Part shown: in pieces, positions 24,845 to 33,215 of the stretch
How the letters are laid out: every line of letters starts with the position of its first letter
How positions within the stretch are numbered: the stretch's first letter is position 1
Source: Gemmatimonadota bacterium
GTDB taxonomy: Bacteria > Gemmatimonadota > Gemmatimonadetes > Gemmatimonadales > Gemmatimonadaceae
Reading direction: 5' to 3'
Length of the DNA: 64,000 bases
Assembly: GCA_027622655.1 (NCBI GenBank)
Contig: JAQBYI010000015.1
Location: 1-64,000, forward strand
The notes under the pieces: model-generated
What the model saw: the letters and a program-made list of their open reading frames with translations, nothing else
Databases searched by the model: none
Told to the model about the DNA's origin: nothing
Translations under genes and position numbers: made by a program

Positions 24845-25606
24845 ATGGGACTCTTCGATCGCATCGCCACGCTGTTCAAGTCCAACATCAATGATCTGAT
24901 CTCCCGCGCGGAGAATCCGGAAAAGATGCTGGACCAGATTGTCGTGGACATGAAGGGCCAGCTCGGCAAGGCGAAGCAGCAGGTCGCATCAGCCATCGCC
25001 GACGAAAAGCGGCTCAAAGACCAGGCGGAGCAGGAGCTCAAGGCGTCGCAGGACTGGGAGCAGAAGGCCATGCTCGCCATCAAGGAAGGGCGCGACGACC
25101 TGGCGAAGCAGGCGCTCGTGCGGCACAACGAGCACCGCGAACACGCCGAGCAGCTTCAGACCACGTGGCAGGCGCACGCGCTGGAAACGGAAAAGCTCAA
25201 GAATTCGCTTCGCGACCTCAACGACAAGATCGAGGAGGCCAAGCGCAAGAAGAACCTCCTCCTCGCACGGCAGAGACGCGCGCAGGCGCAGCAGCGCATC
25301 GCAGAAACGATGTCGTCGATGTCGGAGAAGAGCGCGTTCGAGGCGTTCGCGCGGATGGAGGAAAAAGTCAACCAGAACGAACGGATGATCAAAGCCTCGT
25401 CAGAGATCGACGAGGAGTTCTCCGGCGACAAGCTGGCTCACGATTTCAAGCGTCTCGAAAAGGGCGCTGGGACGGTGAACGCCGAACAACAGCTGTTGGC
25501 GCTCAAGGAGAAGATGGGCATGCTCGGGTCGGGATCGGCCTCGCCGCGAAAGGCACTCGGCAAGGGCGAAGAAACCGTCAGCGCTGAAATCGAAGACAAG
25601 AAGTAG
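24845..25606 (+). CDS. pspA: PspA/IM30 (Vipp1) family membrane-stress protein
   Basis: 253 residues, almost wholly coiled-coil, with the characteristic N-terminus MGLFDRIATLFKSNINDLIS. NPEKMLDQIVVDMKGQL follows at about 29-45. These proteins form ESCRT-III-like assemblies that stabilise the cytoplasmic membrane under stress. The C-terminus (SGSASPRKALGKGEETVSAE) is a short, disordered tail. It lies between a YbjN-like gene and an AI-2E family transporter gene, with gaps of 2 and 2-8 bp. No pspF or sigma-54 signal is visible. Confidence 0.92.
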   Translation: MGLFDRIATLFKSNINDLISRAENPEKMLDQIVVDMKGQLGKAKQQVASAIADEKRLKDQAEQELKASQDWEQKAMLAIKEGRDDLAKQALVRHNEHREHAEQLQTTWQAHALETEKLKNSLRDLNDKIEEAKRKKNLLLARQRRAQAQQRIAETMSSMSEKSAFEAFARMEEKVNQNERMIKASSEIDEEFSGDKLAHDFKRLEKGAGTVNAEQQLLALKEKMGMLGSGSASPRKALGKGEETVSAEIEDKK

Positions 25607-25614
25607 AGTTGACG

Positions 25615-26751
25615 ATGCCCGGATCCACAGAACCGACGGCCGCGATTCGCCGCGTTATCCTGACGCCCGGCATCGCGGCCGTCGCGTTTACTGTCCTGGT
25701 GTTGTTATTGCTGGGACAGGCCGTGCATCTGATGGTGTTGCTGTTCATAGCCGTGCTCATCGCGGTCTACCTCGCAGCGTTCACCGACGCGGCGATGGCA
25801 CGCACCGGGTGGTCGCGACCGTGGGCGTTTGCCGCCGCCATCATTGCGACGCTTCTGGCACTCTGGGGTCTTGAGGCGCTCCTCGTCCCGCCGGTCATTG
25901 AGCAGACACGCGCACTGGTCGCTGGATTGCCGGGGTACATCACGGCCTGGCAGGATTGGCTTGGCCGGCTCGTGGTCCAGTTTCCGGCGCTCGAACCGTT
26001 GGTCGGAGGCGATCGTCAGCGTGAGGTCGTTGACACGATCATTTCGCAGACCGAGTCCATGGTCGGCGGGATATTCCCGCGAGTGTTCGATTTTGCCCAC
26101 AGCATTGTCAACGTCGTGTCGGTCAGCGTTATGGCCATCTACATGGCGCGTACTCCCAAACTCTACACCGACTTGATCGTGTCGCTGACACCGCCGCGGC
26201 ATCGCGAAGTCGCGTGCGATGTGCTGCGCGCGTGCGGGGTGACGTTGAGGCATTGGGTATTCGCGCAGCTGTTCAACATGGCAGTGCTCGGCGCGCTGAC
26301 CACCATAGGACTCCTCGCACTCGATGTTCCGTACTGGCTCGCGTTCGGAATTTTTGCCGGTTTGGCCGCGATTGTGCCGTTCTTCGGAACCCTCGTATCA
26401 ACGGTGCTCCCGGCATTGTTCGTGCTCGACCGCGGCGCGACCGCGATTGTGCTGGTGACATTGCTCGGCGTGGTGGTGCACGTCATTGAGGGCAACGTCG
26501 TTGCGCCGATGGTGTTTCAGCGCGGTGTGAACCTGCCACCAGTGTTGACCATCATGGCGGTGCTCGTCGTCGGCTCGCTCGTCGGACCGATCGGTCTGGT
26601 CGTGGCGGTGCCGCTATTGGCAGTGCTGCTCGTACTCGTCCGGCGCATTCTGCAAGTGCAGATCTACGGCGACCCGCTCGTTCCGGTGCTCGCCGACGCC
26701 CCGTCTCCCTCACCGACGCGCTCGACCGAAGCGGCCGGCGGGGGCAGCTAA
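25615..26751 (+). CDS. AI-2E family transporter (PerM/YdiK-like)
   Basis: 378 residues from MPGSTEPTAAIRRV. A TTG two codons earlier at 25609 is also possible. About eight hydrophobic segments occur in the usual pattern: two near the N-terminus (residues 18-60), a long amphipathic middle region (DWLGRLVVQFPALEPLV), then a cluster from about 150. The family signature region IVPFFGTLVSTVLPALFVL near 265 and GNVVAPMVFQRGVNLPP near 300 are clear. The family includes proposed exporters of autoinducer-2 and sodium/proton antiporters, so the substrate is uncertain. It is likely co-transcribed with pspA. Confidence 0.88.
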   Translation: MPGSTEPTAAIRRVILTPGIAAVAFTVLVLLLLGQAVHLMVLLFIAVLIAVYLAAFTDAAMARTGWSRPWAFAAAIIATLLALWGLEALLVPPVIEQTRALVAGLPGYITAWQDWLGRLVVQFPALEPLVGGDRQREVVDTIISQTESMVGGIFPRVFDFAHSIVNVVSVSVMAIYMARTPKLYTDLIVSLTPPRHREVACDVLRACGVTLRHWVFAQLFNMAVLGALTTIGLLALDVPYWLAFGIFAGLAAIVPFFGTLVSTVLPALFVLDRGATAIVLVTLLGVVVHVIEGNVVAPMVFQRGVNLPPVLTIMAVLVVGSLVGPIGLVVAVPLLAVLLVLVRRILQVQIYGDPLVPVLADAPSPSPTRSTEAAGGGS

Positions 26752-26857
26752 GGCGGAAAGCCCAGCGCCGCGTGAGTTGGCCGCGGAGTGCAGGAAAATG
26801 ATTCTGCTCGCGTCACCGTGATGGCACTCGCCGTCACTGTCGTCGCCATTGTCGGGC

Positions 26858-27774
26858 ATGAATCACCCCGTCCTCGAACTCCGCGACGTTTCCGTGCGCT
26901 ACGGGACTCCGACTGCTCCGCACACGTTGGCTCTTGACGCGGCGACGCTATCCGTGGCGCCGGGCGAATGCGTCGGCATCGCCGGTGGCCCGGGATCCGG
27001 CACGACGACGCTTCTGCTCTGCGCGTCCGGCCTCATTGGTGCAGACGCCGGCAGCGTGCGCTGGTTCGGGTCGCATCGCTGGCATGCCGGCCGGGCGGCG
27101 TACGAATCAGCTAGCGCCGACGGACACCCCTACCTGTCAGTTCGCGCGTGGCTCGAATTTTCGGCCTCCCAGCGGGAGGATGACGCGCTCGGACCGGAGC
27201 CGGACGTTGAAGCCGTGATGTCACTTGCGTCGCTCTGCGAGTTCGCTCGCATTCGCGTCGGGCATCTCACGCCCGGCGTTTCGGCTCGCGTCGCACTCGC
27301 CGGGGCTCTCCTCGGCACTCCTCGAATCGTGATGTTCGACCGGCCGTTCGACGCACTGAGCTGCGCTGAGCGAGCGCGACTGGCCCAGGTGCTCGGATCG
27401 GTGCTGTCCGCGGGAGTTGCCGTCGTGGTGACCACGCGCGTGGCCTCGCTGCTCGGCGACTTGTCACCGTCCCGCATCCACTACCTCGCCGGTGGTCGAC
27501 TGGACCTTCAGCCGCCGTCGATGCAGCCCTGGAACTCGACGTGCCGCTGCCGATCGAGGCGCGCTCGCGACTCGCCCTGCGTGTGCCAAGCGTGTACCGG
27601 CGCGGGCGCGCGCTCCGCGTTCCGCTTGAGCGATTCACGCCCGAACAGGTACTGAGCGAGTGCCGGTCTCTGGGAATCGAGGTCCGTGCGTCACGCGTCG
27701 TGGCGCGCGACCTCCCATCCCGACGTCGGGTGGCCGAAGCGCCGCCGAGCAACGGGTCCGCGTCCGGGCGCTGA
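26858..27774 (+). pseudogene. degenerate ABC ATPase homologue with an apparent frameshift
   Basis: The ABC fold is recognisable from residue 1 (PVLELRDVSVRYGTP), but the key residues are changed. Walker A reads GGPGSGTTT, with Thr49 in the place of Lys. The signature is LTPGVSARVAL, not LSGGQ. The Glu after Walker B is Arg (IVMFDRPFDAL), and the H-loop His is Arg (VVVTTRVASLL). Near 27500-27540 the reading frame becomes Cys/Arg-rich and ends at 27655. The adjacent frame carries a protein-like continuation (ALELDVPLPIEARS, then LERFTPEQVLSECRSLGIEV) ending at 27774. I read this as one gene with a frameshift. A separate small gene beginning at the GTG at 27541 is the alternative. Confidence 0.6.
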
Positions 27775-27791
27775 TACGCTAGTTTTCGCGG

Positions 27792-29204
27792 GTGCCGGAA
27801 TTTCGCCTCTACAACTCGCTGACGCGTAGCATCGAACCGTTCGCCCCCGCGGACGGCGCGACGGTGCGTCTGTACACGTGCGGTCCAACGGTGTACAACC
27901 CCGCGCATCTGGGGAATTTTCGCACGTTTCTGTTCGAGGACCTTCTGCGTCGCGGGCTCCGCATGCGCGGCTGGGCCGTTGAACAGGTGATGAACCTGAC
28001 GGACGTGGACGACAAGATCATCAAGCGCGCGACGGAACGCGGCGTGTCGATTACGGAGCTCACGAACCCGGTCGTGGAAACATTTCACGCCGACTGCGAG
28101 TTCCTCCGTATTCAGAGGGCCGAGCACTATCCGCGAGCCACGGCGTACATCAATGAAATGATTGACTTGGTGAAACGGCTCGAGTCCAACGGTGTCGCGT
28201 ACAAGGCCGACGATGAGTCGGTGTATTTCGCGATCTCGAAGTTTCCGGAATACGGTCGGCTGTCGAGACTCGACACTCGGGAGATTCGGTCGGGTGCGCG
28301 CGTCTCGCAGGACGACTACGCCAAGGAAAACGCGCAGGATTTCGCGCTGTGGAAGGCGGCGAAGCCTGAGGACGAGGCATGCGGCGCGGCATGGGACTCT
28401 CCGTGGGGACGCGGCCGCCCGGGCTGGCACCTCGAATGTTCGGCCATGGCGATGACGATTCTGGGCGAAACGCTCGACATCCACGCCGGCGGCGTCGACC
28501 TCATGTTTCCGCACCACGAGGATGAGATCGCCCAGAGTGAGGCAGCCACTGGCAAGCCATTCGCGCGGTTCTGGTGCCACGGTGAGTTTCTCCTTACCGA
28601 CGGTGCGAAAATGGCGAAGCGCGTCGGCAATGTGAGCACCGTTGCCGACCTGCGCGAGCAAGGCGTGAGCGCCGCTGCGTTGCGGCACTTCGTGTTCTCG
28701 ACTCACTACAGAAAGCAGTTGAATTTGTCTGGTGAGGCGCTCGAGGCGTCGATAGAAGCCGTGCGACGTGTCGGTGATTTTTCGGACCGGCTGGCGCGCG
28801 AGCGAGCGGGCAACGCGGCGCTCGCGGAGGCGGCAGATACGCTCCTGATCGAGGCCACCGCGGCGCTGTCTGACGACCTCAACGCGCCCCGGGCGATTGG
28901 CGCGCTGTTCGAGTTCGTCCATGCCTCGAATCGTGCGTTCGATGAGACAGGCTCAGATCCGAGCGCGCTCGCACGTGCGCGCGACGCATTCAGGCAGATC
29001 AATGCCGTGCTCGACATCGTGCCGGACCGCGGCACGGACGATGCTGAGCTTGCCGGCTGGGTCGAATCTCAGATCGCTGCGCGCTCCACGGCGCGGGCGA
29101 ATCGGGACTTCGTGCAGGCGGACGAGGTCCGGAAAGCGTTGGAGGAGAAGGGGATAGCGATCGAAGACACTCCCGACGGGACGCGCTGGAAGAAGATTCG
29201 ATAG
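27792..29204 (+). CDS. cysS: cysteinyl-tRNA synthetase
   Basis: Charges tRNA-Cys. 470 residues from a GTG, normal for the family. The zinc site and HIGH motif are YTCGPTVYNPAHLGNFRTF near residue 29. The second zinc Cys is in WHLECSAMAM, followed by HAGGVDLMFPHHEDEIAQSE. The KMSKS loop is KMAKRVGN at 273-280, with both lysines kept but the serines replaced by Ala and Arg. The C-terminal anticodon-binding part ends in GIAIEDTPDGTRWKK, as in other CysRS. It follows the degenerate ABC gene by 17 bp. Confidence 0.96.
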   Translation: MPEFRLYNSLTRSIEPFAPADGATVRLYTCGPTVYNPAHLGNFRTFLFEDLLRRGLRMRGWAVEQVMNLTDVDDKIIKRATERGVSITELTNPVVETFHADCEFLRIQRAEHYPRATAYINEMIDLVKRLESNGVAYKADDESVYFAISKFPEYGRLSRLDTREIRSGARVSQDDYAKENAQDFALWKAAKPEDEACGAAWDSPWGRGRPGWHLECSAMAMTILGETLDIHAGGVDLMFPHHEDEIAQSEAATGKPFARFWCHGEFLLTDGAKMAKRVGNVSTVADLREQGVSAAALRHFVFSTHYRKQLNLSGEALEASIEAVRRVGDFSDRLARERAGNAALAEAADTLLIEATAALSDDLNAPRAIGALFEFVHASNRAFDETGSDPSALARARDAFRQINAVLDIVPDRGTDDAELAGWVESQIAARSTARANRDFVQADEVRKALEEKGIAIEDTPDGTRWKKIR

Positions 29205-29220
29205 GGCCCTCCCGGGGCCC
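29204..29220 (+). terminator. GC-rich hairpin right after cysS, possible terminator
   Basis: GGGCCC at 29204-29209 can pair with GGGCCC at 29215-29220 around a 5-nt loop, starting at the last base of the cysS stop codon. No T-run follows, so intrinsic termination is doubtful. Confidence 0.3.
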
Positions 29221-29279
29221 ATTCGCGGCGGATTTCGTCGCCCAGTCGGTGATCAGCTAACACTGTGCCTCTCAACGGC

Positions 29280-29308
29280 TTGACCTGCTTTCTCGCGTCC
29301 GCTACTTT
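29280..29308 (+). promoter_or_regulatory. sigma-70-type promoter of the tRNA operon
   Basis: TTGACC (29280-29285) and TACTTT (29303-29308) are separated by 17 bp. They lie 38 bp upstream of the first tRNA, a good position for a stable-RNA promoter. The same operon may continue into rpmG, secE and nusG. Confidence 0.65.
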
Positions 29309-29345
29309 TTAAGGCTCGCGAAAAAAGGCTCGTCGTTGTGGTCAG

Positions 29346-29418
29346 GCTGACGTAGCTCAATTGGCAGAGCACCTGATTTGTAATCAGGAGGTTGCGAGTT
29401 CGATTCTCGCCGTCAGCT
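29346..29418 (+). tRNA. tRNA-Thr (anticodon TGT)
   Basis: A 73-nt cloverleaf without encoded CCA. The acceptor stem GCTGACG pairs with CGTCAGC, the anticodon stem CCTGA pairs with TCAGG, and the anticodon TGT reads ACA. The T-arm has the GTTCGATTC core. It is the first of four tRNA genes in the order Thr, Tyr, Gly, Thr. Confidence 0.97.
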
Positions 29419-29566
29419 CTGCGTTCGCGGTTGTGGGGTGAGGCGTTCAGCGGTTCGGCGCGTGCAAGTCGCAGAGTGCAAATCGCACGCGATGTGCAGC
29501 GTGTGGCATCGGCATCATCGTGGGAGAACGAAGATCGAAGGACTCGGCTGGCAGCTGGTAGTTGTT

Positions 29567-29649
29567 GGTGGGGTACCCAAGTGGCCAACGGGAGCAGACT
29601 GTAAATCTGCCGGCTTATGCCTTCGAAGGTTCGAATCCTTCCCCCACCA
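29567..29649 (+). tRNA. tRNA-Tyr (anticodon GTA)
   Basis: An 83-nt class II tRNA with a long variable arm. The acceptor stem GGTGGGG pairs with CCCCACC, the anticodon stem GCAGA pairs with TCTGC, and the anticodon is GTA. The T-arm has GTTCGAATC. There is a 148-nt spacer after tRNA-Thr in which no gene is evident. Confidence 0.97.
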
Positions 29650-29726
29650 TGAATCGGCATGAGGGATGTGCGACGATTGGGCGAAGCAAACGCAGGTGGC
29701 AGATCTGGAAGGGAGTCGGTCGACAC

Positions 29727-29799
29727 GCGGGAGTAGCTCAGCTGGTAGAGCGCAAGCCTTCCAAGCTTGATGTCGCGGGTTCGAGCCCCGTCTCCCGCT
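29727..29799 (+). tRNA. tRNA-Gly (anticodon TCC)
   Basis: A 73-nt cloverleaf. The acceptor stem GCGGGAG pairs with CTCCCGC, the anticodon stem CAAGC pairs with GCTTG, and the anticodon TCC reads GGA. The T-arm has GTTCGAGCC. Confidence 0.97.
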
Positions 29800-29834
29800 C
29801 TTGATGTAAGAATGCAGAGGTAGCGAATCGGACT

Positions 29835-29907
29835 GCACGCGTAGCTCAGTCGGTAGAGCACACCCTTGGTAAGGGTGAGGTCACCGGTTCAATCCCGGTC
29901 GCGTGCT
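29835..29907 (+). tRNA. tRNA-Thr (anticodon GGT)
   Basis: A 73-nt cloverleaf. The acceptor stem GCACGCG pairs with CGCGTGC, the anticodon stem CACCC pairs with GGGTG, and the anticodon GGT reads ACC/ACT. It is the last tRNA before rpmG, where E. coli has tufB. Confidence 0.97.
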
Positions 29908-29997
29908 CTTTAGGATAGGCAAGAAGCGGGAAGCAGGGCGCTGGAGCAGAGCAACAAGATTTAGCGGGACGACCTACGTGCCAGAGGGCGCAACGAA

Positions 29998-30150
29998 ATG
30001 CCACGCGAACGTATCATCCTCGCTTGCGGCGAGTGCAAGAACCGAAACTACTTCACGATGAAGAACAAGCGTCTCCACCCGGAGCGCGTCGAGTGGAAGA
30101 AGTACTGCCCACGGTGCAACAAGCACCAGACGCACAAGGAGACGAAGTAG
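29998..30150 (+). CDS. rpmG: 50S ribosomal protein L33
   Basis: 50 residues beginning [13 protein letters not shown]. It has two Cys pairs, CGEC near residue 10 and CPRC near 38, so this is the zinc-binding C+ form. The body [12 protein letters not shown] is typical of L33. A purine-rich AGAGGG lies about 10 bp before the ATG. The stop is immediately followed by the GTG of secE. An L33 gene directly before secE is a frequent arrangement in bacteria. Confidence 0.95.
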   Translation: MPRERIILACGECKNRNYFTMKNKRLHPERVEWKKYCPRCNKHQTHKETK

Positions 30151-30378
30151 GTGGCGGTCGAACTCGCACCGAAGCCCAGTCTTCCGGCGCGGATCGTCAC
30201 CTTCTACCACGAGGTGATGGCCGAGATGCGCAAGGTCACCTGGCCAGACTGGCCCCAGGTGCGCCAGCTGTCCATCGGCGTGGTGGTGCTCTCGCTGTTC
30301 ATCGGACTTCTCATCTTTATCATGGACAACATTCTCCAGCTTGTGCTGGTGCGTTGGCTTCCCCGGCTGTTCTCATGA
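30151..30378 (+). CDS. secE: preprotein translocase subunit SecE
   Basis: A 75-residue short form with a single C-terminal transmembrane helix. The conserved amphipathic motif FYHEVMAEMRKVTWPDW is followed by the membrane segment LSIGVVVLSLFIGLLIFIMD. SecE clamps the two halves of SecY in the general secretion channel. The GTG begins directly after the rpmG stop codon. The stop overlaps the nusG ATG (ATGA). Confidence 0.95.
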   Translation: MAVELAPKPSLPARIVTFYHEVMAEMRKVTWPDWPQVRQLSIGVVVLSLFIGLLIFIMDNILQLVLVRWLPRLFS

Positions 30379-30917
30379 ATCACCGGTTCTACGCGATTCA
30401 GACGACGTCGGGGCACGAGAACAAGGTGCGTATGCTGATTCAGCGGCGCATCGACGCCGACACTGCGCCGGCCGACCAGCGCCAGATTCGTCAGGCGCTC
30501 GTGCCAACGGAGCAGGTTGTCGAGATCAAGAATGGCAAGAAGGTCACCGTAGATCGGAAGGTATTTCCGGGCTACGTGCTCGTTGAAATGGATGTGGATC
30601 AGGAGACGCTGCACACGGTCAACTCGATCCAGGGCGTAATCAAGTTCGTTGGCAAGGATCGCGAACCGCAGCCGCTCCGGCCCGAGGAAGTGAACCGACT
30701 GCTCGGCGTCGTCGAGACGACGGTCGAAGAGGAACCCAAAGAAGAGATTCCGTTCCTTATCGGCCAGGCGGTGGCGATTACTGAGGGCCCGTTCACCGAC
30801 TTCAACGGCACGATCGAAGAGGTGATGGCAGACAAGGGTAAGGTGCGCGTGAGCGTGAGTCTGTTCGGTCGGCCAACGTCGGTCGAACTGGATTACCTGC
30901 AACTGCGCGGGCACTAG
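30375..30917 (+). CDS. nusG: transcription termination/antitermination factor NusG
   Basis: 180 residues. An NGN domain starts at RFYAIQTTSGHENKVRMLIQ, with KVFPGYVLVEM near residue 67. A C-terminal KOW domain carries GQAVAITEGPFTDFNGTIEEV near 130. NusG binds RNA polymerase and couples it to Rho or ribosomal protein S10. The ATG overlaps the secE stop. A longer frame starting upstream only shadows secE and rpmG. Confidence 0.97.
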   Translation: MNHRFYAIQTTSGHENKVRMLIQRRIDADTAPADQRQIRQALVPTEQVVEIKNGKKVTVDRKVFPGYVLVEMDVDQETLHTVNSIQGVIKFVGKDREPQPLRPEEVNRLLGVVETTVEEEPKEEIPFLIGQAVAITEGPFTDFNGTIEEVMADKGKVRVSVSLFGRPTSVELDYLQLRGH

Positions 30918-31018
30918 AACGACTGCTGTTGTAGTTGCTGTACGTCGGTGACCACTCCGACGCTAATGCCAGTGGAAGCCAGCGGACTTGATCGTCCGCT
31001 ACTGCGAAGAGGAGTACG

Positions 31019-31441
31019 ATGGCAAAGAAGGTAGTCGGATTCGTCAAACTGCAGATTCCTGCAGGCAAGGCGAACCCGGCCCCTCCGGTCGGCACCGCGC
31101 TTGGCCCGCAGGGGATCAACATCATGGCCTTTTGCAAGGAGTTCAATGCAAAGACACAGGGCCAGGACACGATCCTTCCGGTCGAGATTACGATTTTTGC
31201 CGACAAGTCATTCACGTTCATTCTGAAGACTCCGCCAGCGGCGGTGCTCGTCAAGAAAGAAGCGGGAATCGAGAAGGGGTCAGGTCAGCCGAATCGCAAC
31301 AAGGTGGGGAGCATTACCAAGGCCCAGGTGAAAAAGATCGCAGAGGTCAAGATGCCCGACCTGAACTGCGACTCAATCGAGTCCGCGATGGCGATGGTTG
31401 CCGGCGCGGCGCGTTCGATGGGCGTGGAGGTGCGAGACTGA
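31019..31441 (+). CDS. rplK: 50S ribosomal protein L11
   Basis: 140 residues, the standard length. The N-terminus [21 protein letters not shown] and the signature [17 protein letters not shown] near residue 101 identify L11, part of the GTPase-associated centre. A 101-bp gap after nusG may hold a promoter or leader, but no clear hexamers were found. A GAAGAGGAG ribosome binding site precedes the ATG. The stop overlaps the start of rplA by one base. Confidence 0.97.
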   Translation: MAKKVVGFVKLQIPAGKANPAPPVGTALGPQGINIMAFCKEFNAKTQGQDTILPVEITIFADKSFTFILKTPPAAVLVKKEAGIEKGSGQPNRNKVGSITKAQVKKIAEVKMPDLNCDSIESAMAMVAGAARSMGVEVRD

Positions 31442-32130
31442 TGCGCGCCCACGGAAAGAAGTACCGCAAAGCGGTTGAGGGGCGCGACGTTGCAGCAATG
31501 CACGCGGTCCGCTCGGCGCTTGAGCTGGTGAAGACCACGGCATTCGCGAAGTTCGACGAAACGATCGATGTCGCCGTTCGCCTCGGTGTTGACCCGAAGC
31601 ATGCCGATCAGGCCATTCGTGGCACGGTCGTGCTGCCGGCCGGAACGGGCAAGGACGTACGCGTGCTCGTGATCGCGGTCGGCGAGAAGGCCAAGGAGGC
31701 TGAGGCCGCCGGCGCCGATTTCGTCGGCACTGAGTTCATTCAGAAGATCAAGGACGGTTGGACCGATTTCGACGTGATGATTGCGACGCCGGACCAGATG
31801 GGGCAGGTGGGCCAGTTGGGCCGCGTGCTCGGACCGCGTGGGCTGATGCCGAACCCGAAGGCGGGGACGGTCACGATGAACGTCGGTCAGGCCGTAAAGG
31901 AAACGAAGGCGGGGAAAATCGAGTTTCGTGTCGACAAGGCGGGCATCGTGCACGCTGCGATCGGGAAGGTTTCGTTTCCCATCGAGTCGCTCGAAACGAA
32001 CTTCCAGGCCTTCATGGATACGATCGTGCGCGCCAAGCCGAGCGCGACGAAGGGCGTCTACGTGCGAACCGTTGCGGTGTCCAGCACCATGGGACCGGGC
32101 GTGCGCGTGGACACGACTCCGTACCGGTAA
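31441..32130 (+). CDS. rplA: 50S ribosomal protein L1
   Basis: 229 residues. [16 protein letters not shown] begins the protein, and the signature [19 protein letters not shown] lies near residue 125, with [19 protein letters not shown] near 155. L1 forms the L1 stalk and in many bacteria represses its own operon by binding the L11 leader mRNA. The ATG shares one base with the rplK stop, so translation is coupled. Confidence 0.97.
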   Translation: MRAHGKKYRKAVEGRDVAAMHAVRSALELVKTTAFAKFDETIDVAVRLGVDPKHADQAIRGTVVLPAGTGKDVRVLVIAVGEKAKEAEAAGADFVGTEFIQKIKDGWTDFDVMIATPDQMGQVGQLGRVLGPRGLMPNPKAGTVTMNVGQAVKETKAGKIEFRVDKAGIVHAAIGKVSFPIESLETNFQAFMDTIVRAKPSATKGVYVRTVAVSSTMGPGVRVDTTPYR

Positions 32131-32136
32131 GGCGCC

Positions 32137-32637
32137 ATGAAGCGAACCGAAAAGGAACAGCTCGTCGCCGAGCTCAAGGACAAGATCAAGGCCGCGAACA
32201 CCCTGTATTACACCGACTTCACGGGCCTCAATGTGAAGCGCATGACGGAACTTCGCCGTCGGTTGAAGCGGCAAGGCGTCGAATACGTCGTGATCAAGAA
32301 CTCGCTGGCCCTCAAGGCCGTGAACGAAGCCGGCATGACCGGCGAGCGGCTCAGGGGCCCGACGGGCGTCGTGGTTGCCTCGGACGGAATTTTGGCGGCG
32401 AAGTTGCTGACCCAGTTCCGCAAGGAAAACGACGAGCGACCGACGGTGAAGGGTGGTGTGTACGAAGGTGCGCCGGTTAACGAGGCGCTTGTAAAACAAT
32501 TGGCATCGCTGCCGACTCGTAATGAGGCGCTTTCACAGCTCCTCGGTGCGATGAACAGCGTGCTCGCGATGTTTGCCCTGGCTCTCGAAGCGCGGAAAAC
32601 GCAACTCGAAGCCGACTCGACCCCAGCTGCAGCTTAA
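32137..32637 (+). CDS. rplJ: 50S ribosomal protein L10
   Basis: 166 residues with MKRTEKEQLVAELKDKIKAA at the start, YYTDFTGLNVKRMTELRR near residue 25 and the family core VIKNSLALKAVNEAG. L10 carries the L12 dimers on the ribosomal stalk. It begins only 6 bp after rplA, so the long L10 leader found between these genes in many bacteria is absent here. Confidence 0.96.
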   Translation: MKRTEKEQLVAELKDKIKAANTLYYTDFTGLNVKRMTELRRRLKRQGVEYVVIKNSLALKAVNEAGMTGERLRGPTGVVVASDGILAAKLLTQFRKENDERPTVKGGVYEGAPVNEALVKQLASLPTRNEALSQLLGAMNSVLAMFALALEARKTQLEADSTPAAA

Positions 32638-32642
32638 TTCCC

Positions 32643-32682
32643 CAGGCGTTGGCCTGATTCACACGCCCCAGGTGACCCTGGG
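32643..32682 (+). promoter_or_regulatory. two small hairpins between rplJ and rplL
   Basis: CAGGC (32643-32647) pairs with GCCTG around GTTG, and CCCAGG (32667-32672) pairs with CCTGGG around TGAC. They lie between the stop of rplJ and the GGAG ribosome binding site of rplL. They could be RNA processing or stability elements that favour L12 over L10, but no direct evidence is visible. Confidence 0.35.
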
Positions 32683-32703
32683 ATACCTACGGAGATTGGA
32701 ACA

Positions 32704-33087
32704 ATGGCGAATGCAACCCTGAGCAAGGACGAGATCCTCGAGGCGATCGGCGGAATGTCGGTCGTCGAGCTCGCCGAGCTCATCGACGCTTTCAAGACGA
32801 AGTTCAACGTGACCATCGCGGCAGTCGCCGCGGGTGCGCCGGCTGGCGGCGGCGCCGCAGCCGCAGCCGAGGAACAGACGGAATTCGACGTCATCCTCAC
32901 GGCAGCGGGCGGGAAGAAGATTCAGGTCATCAAGGTGGTACGCGAGCTGACAGGGCTTGGCCTCAAGGAAGCCAAGGATCTGGTCGATGGCGCGCCGCAG
33001 GCCATCAAGTCCGGCGTCACGAAGGACGACGCCGCCGCGACGAAGGCCAAGCTCGAAGAGCAGGGCGCGACGGTCGAAGTCAAGTAA
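32704..33087 (+). CDS. rplL: 50S ribosomal protein L7/L12
   Basis: 127 residues. The N-terminal dimerisation domain ends near residue 36, and an Ala/Gly-rich hinge ([18 protein letters not shown]) follows. The conserved C-terminal domain contains [20 protein letters not shown]. It recruits translation factors to the ribosome as multiple copies on L10. A clear GGAG ribosome binding site precedes the ATG. Confidence 0.97.
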   Translation: MANATLSKDEILEAIGGMSVVELAELIDAFKTKFNVTIAAVAAGAPAGGGAAAAAEEQTEFDVILTAAGGKKIQVIKVVRELTGLGLKEAKDLVDGAPQAIKSGVTKDDAAATKAKLEEQGATVEVK

Positions 33088-33215
33088 GCGTGCGTTTCGC
33101 GGCGTGCGTGCGGCCGGTTTTTGCCGACGCGCCACGCCACGTACTCACCCTCACTTGAACTCGACGCCGTGACCTCACGTATCAATCGCCGCACCGCAGT
33201 TGAATTGCACGCGCA

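Noticed and set aside
27267-28922. Minus-strand open frame of 551 codons opposite cysS
   Set aside because: Antisense to cysS, which has all family motifs.
29204-30000. Integration site or mobile element at the tRNA cluster
   Set aside because: No integrase, no duplicated tRNA end and no change in gene content; the next genes are the normal rpmG-secE-nusG set.
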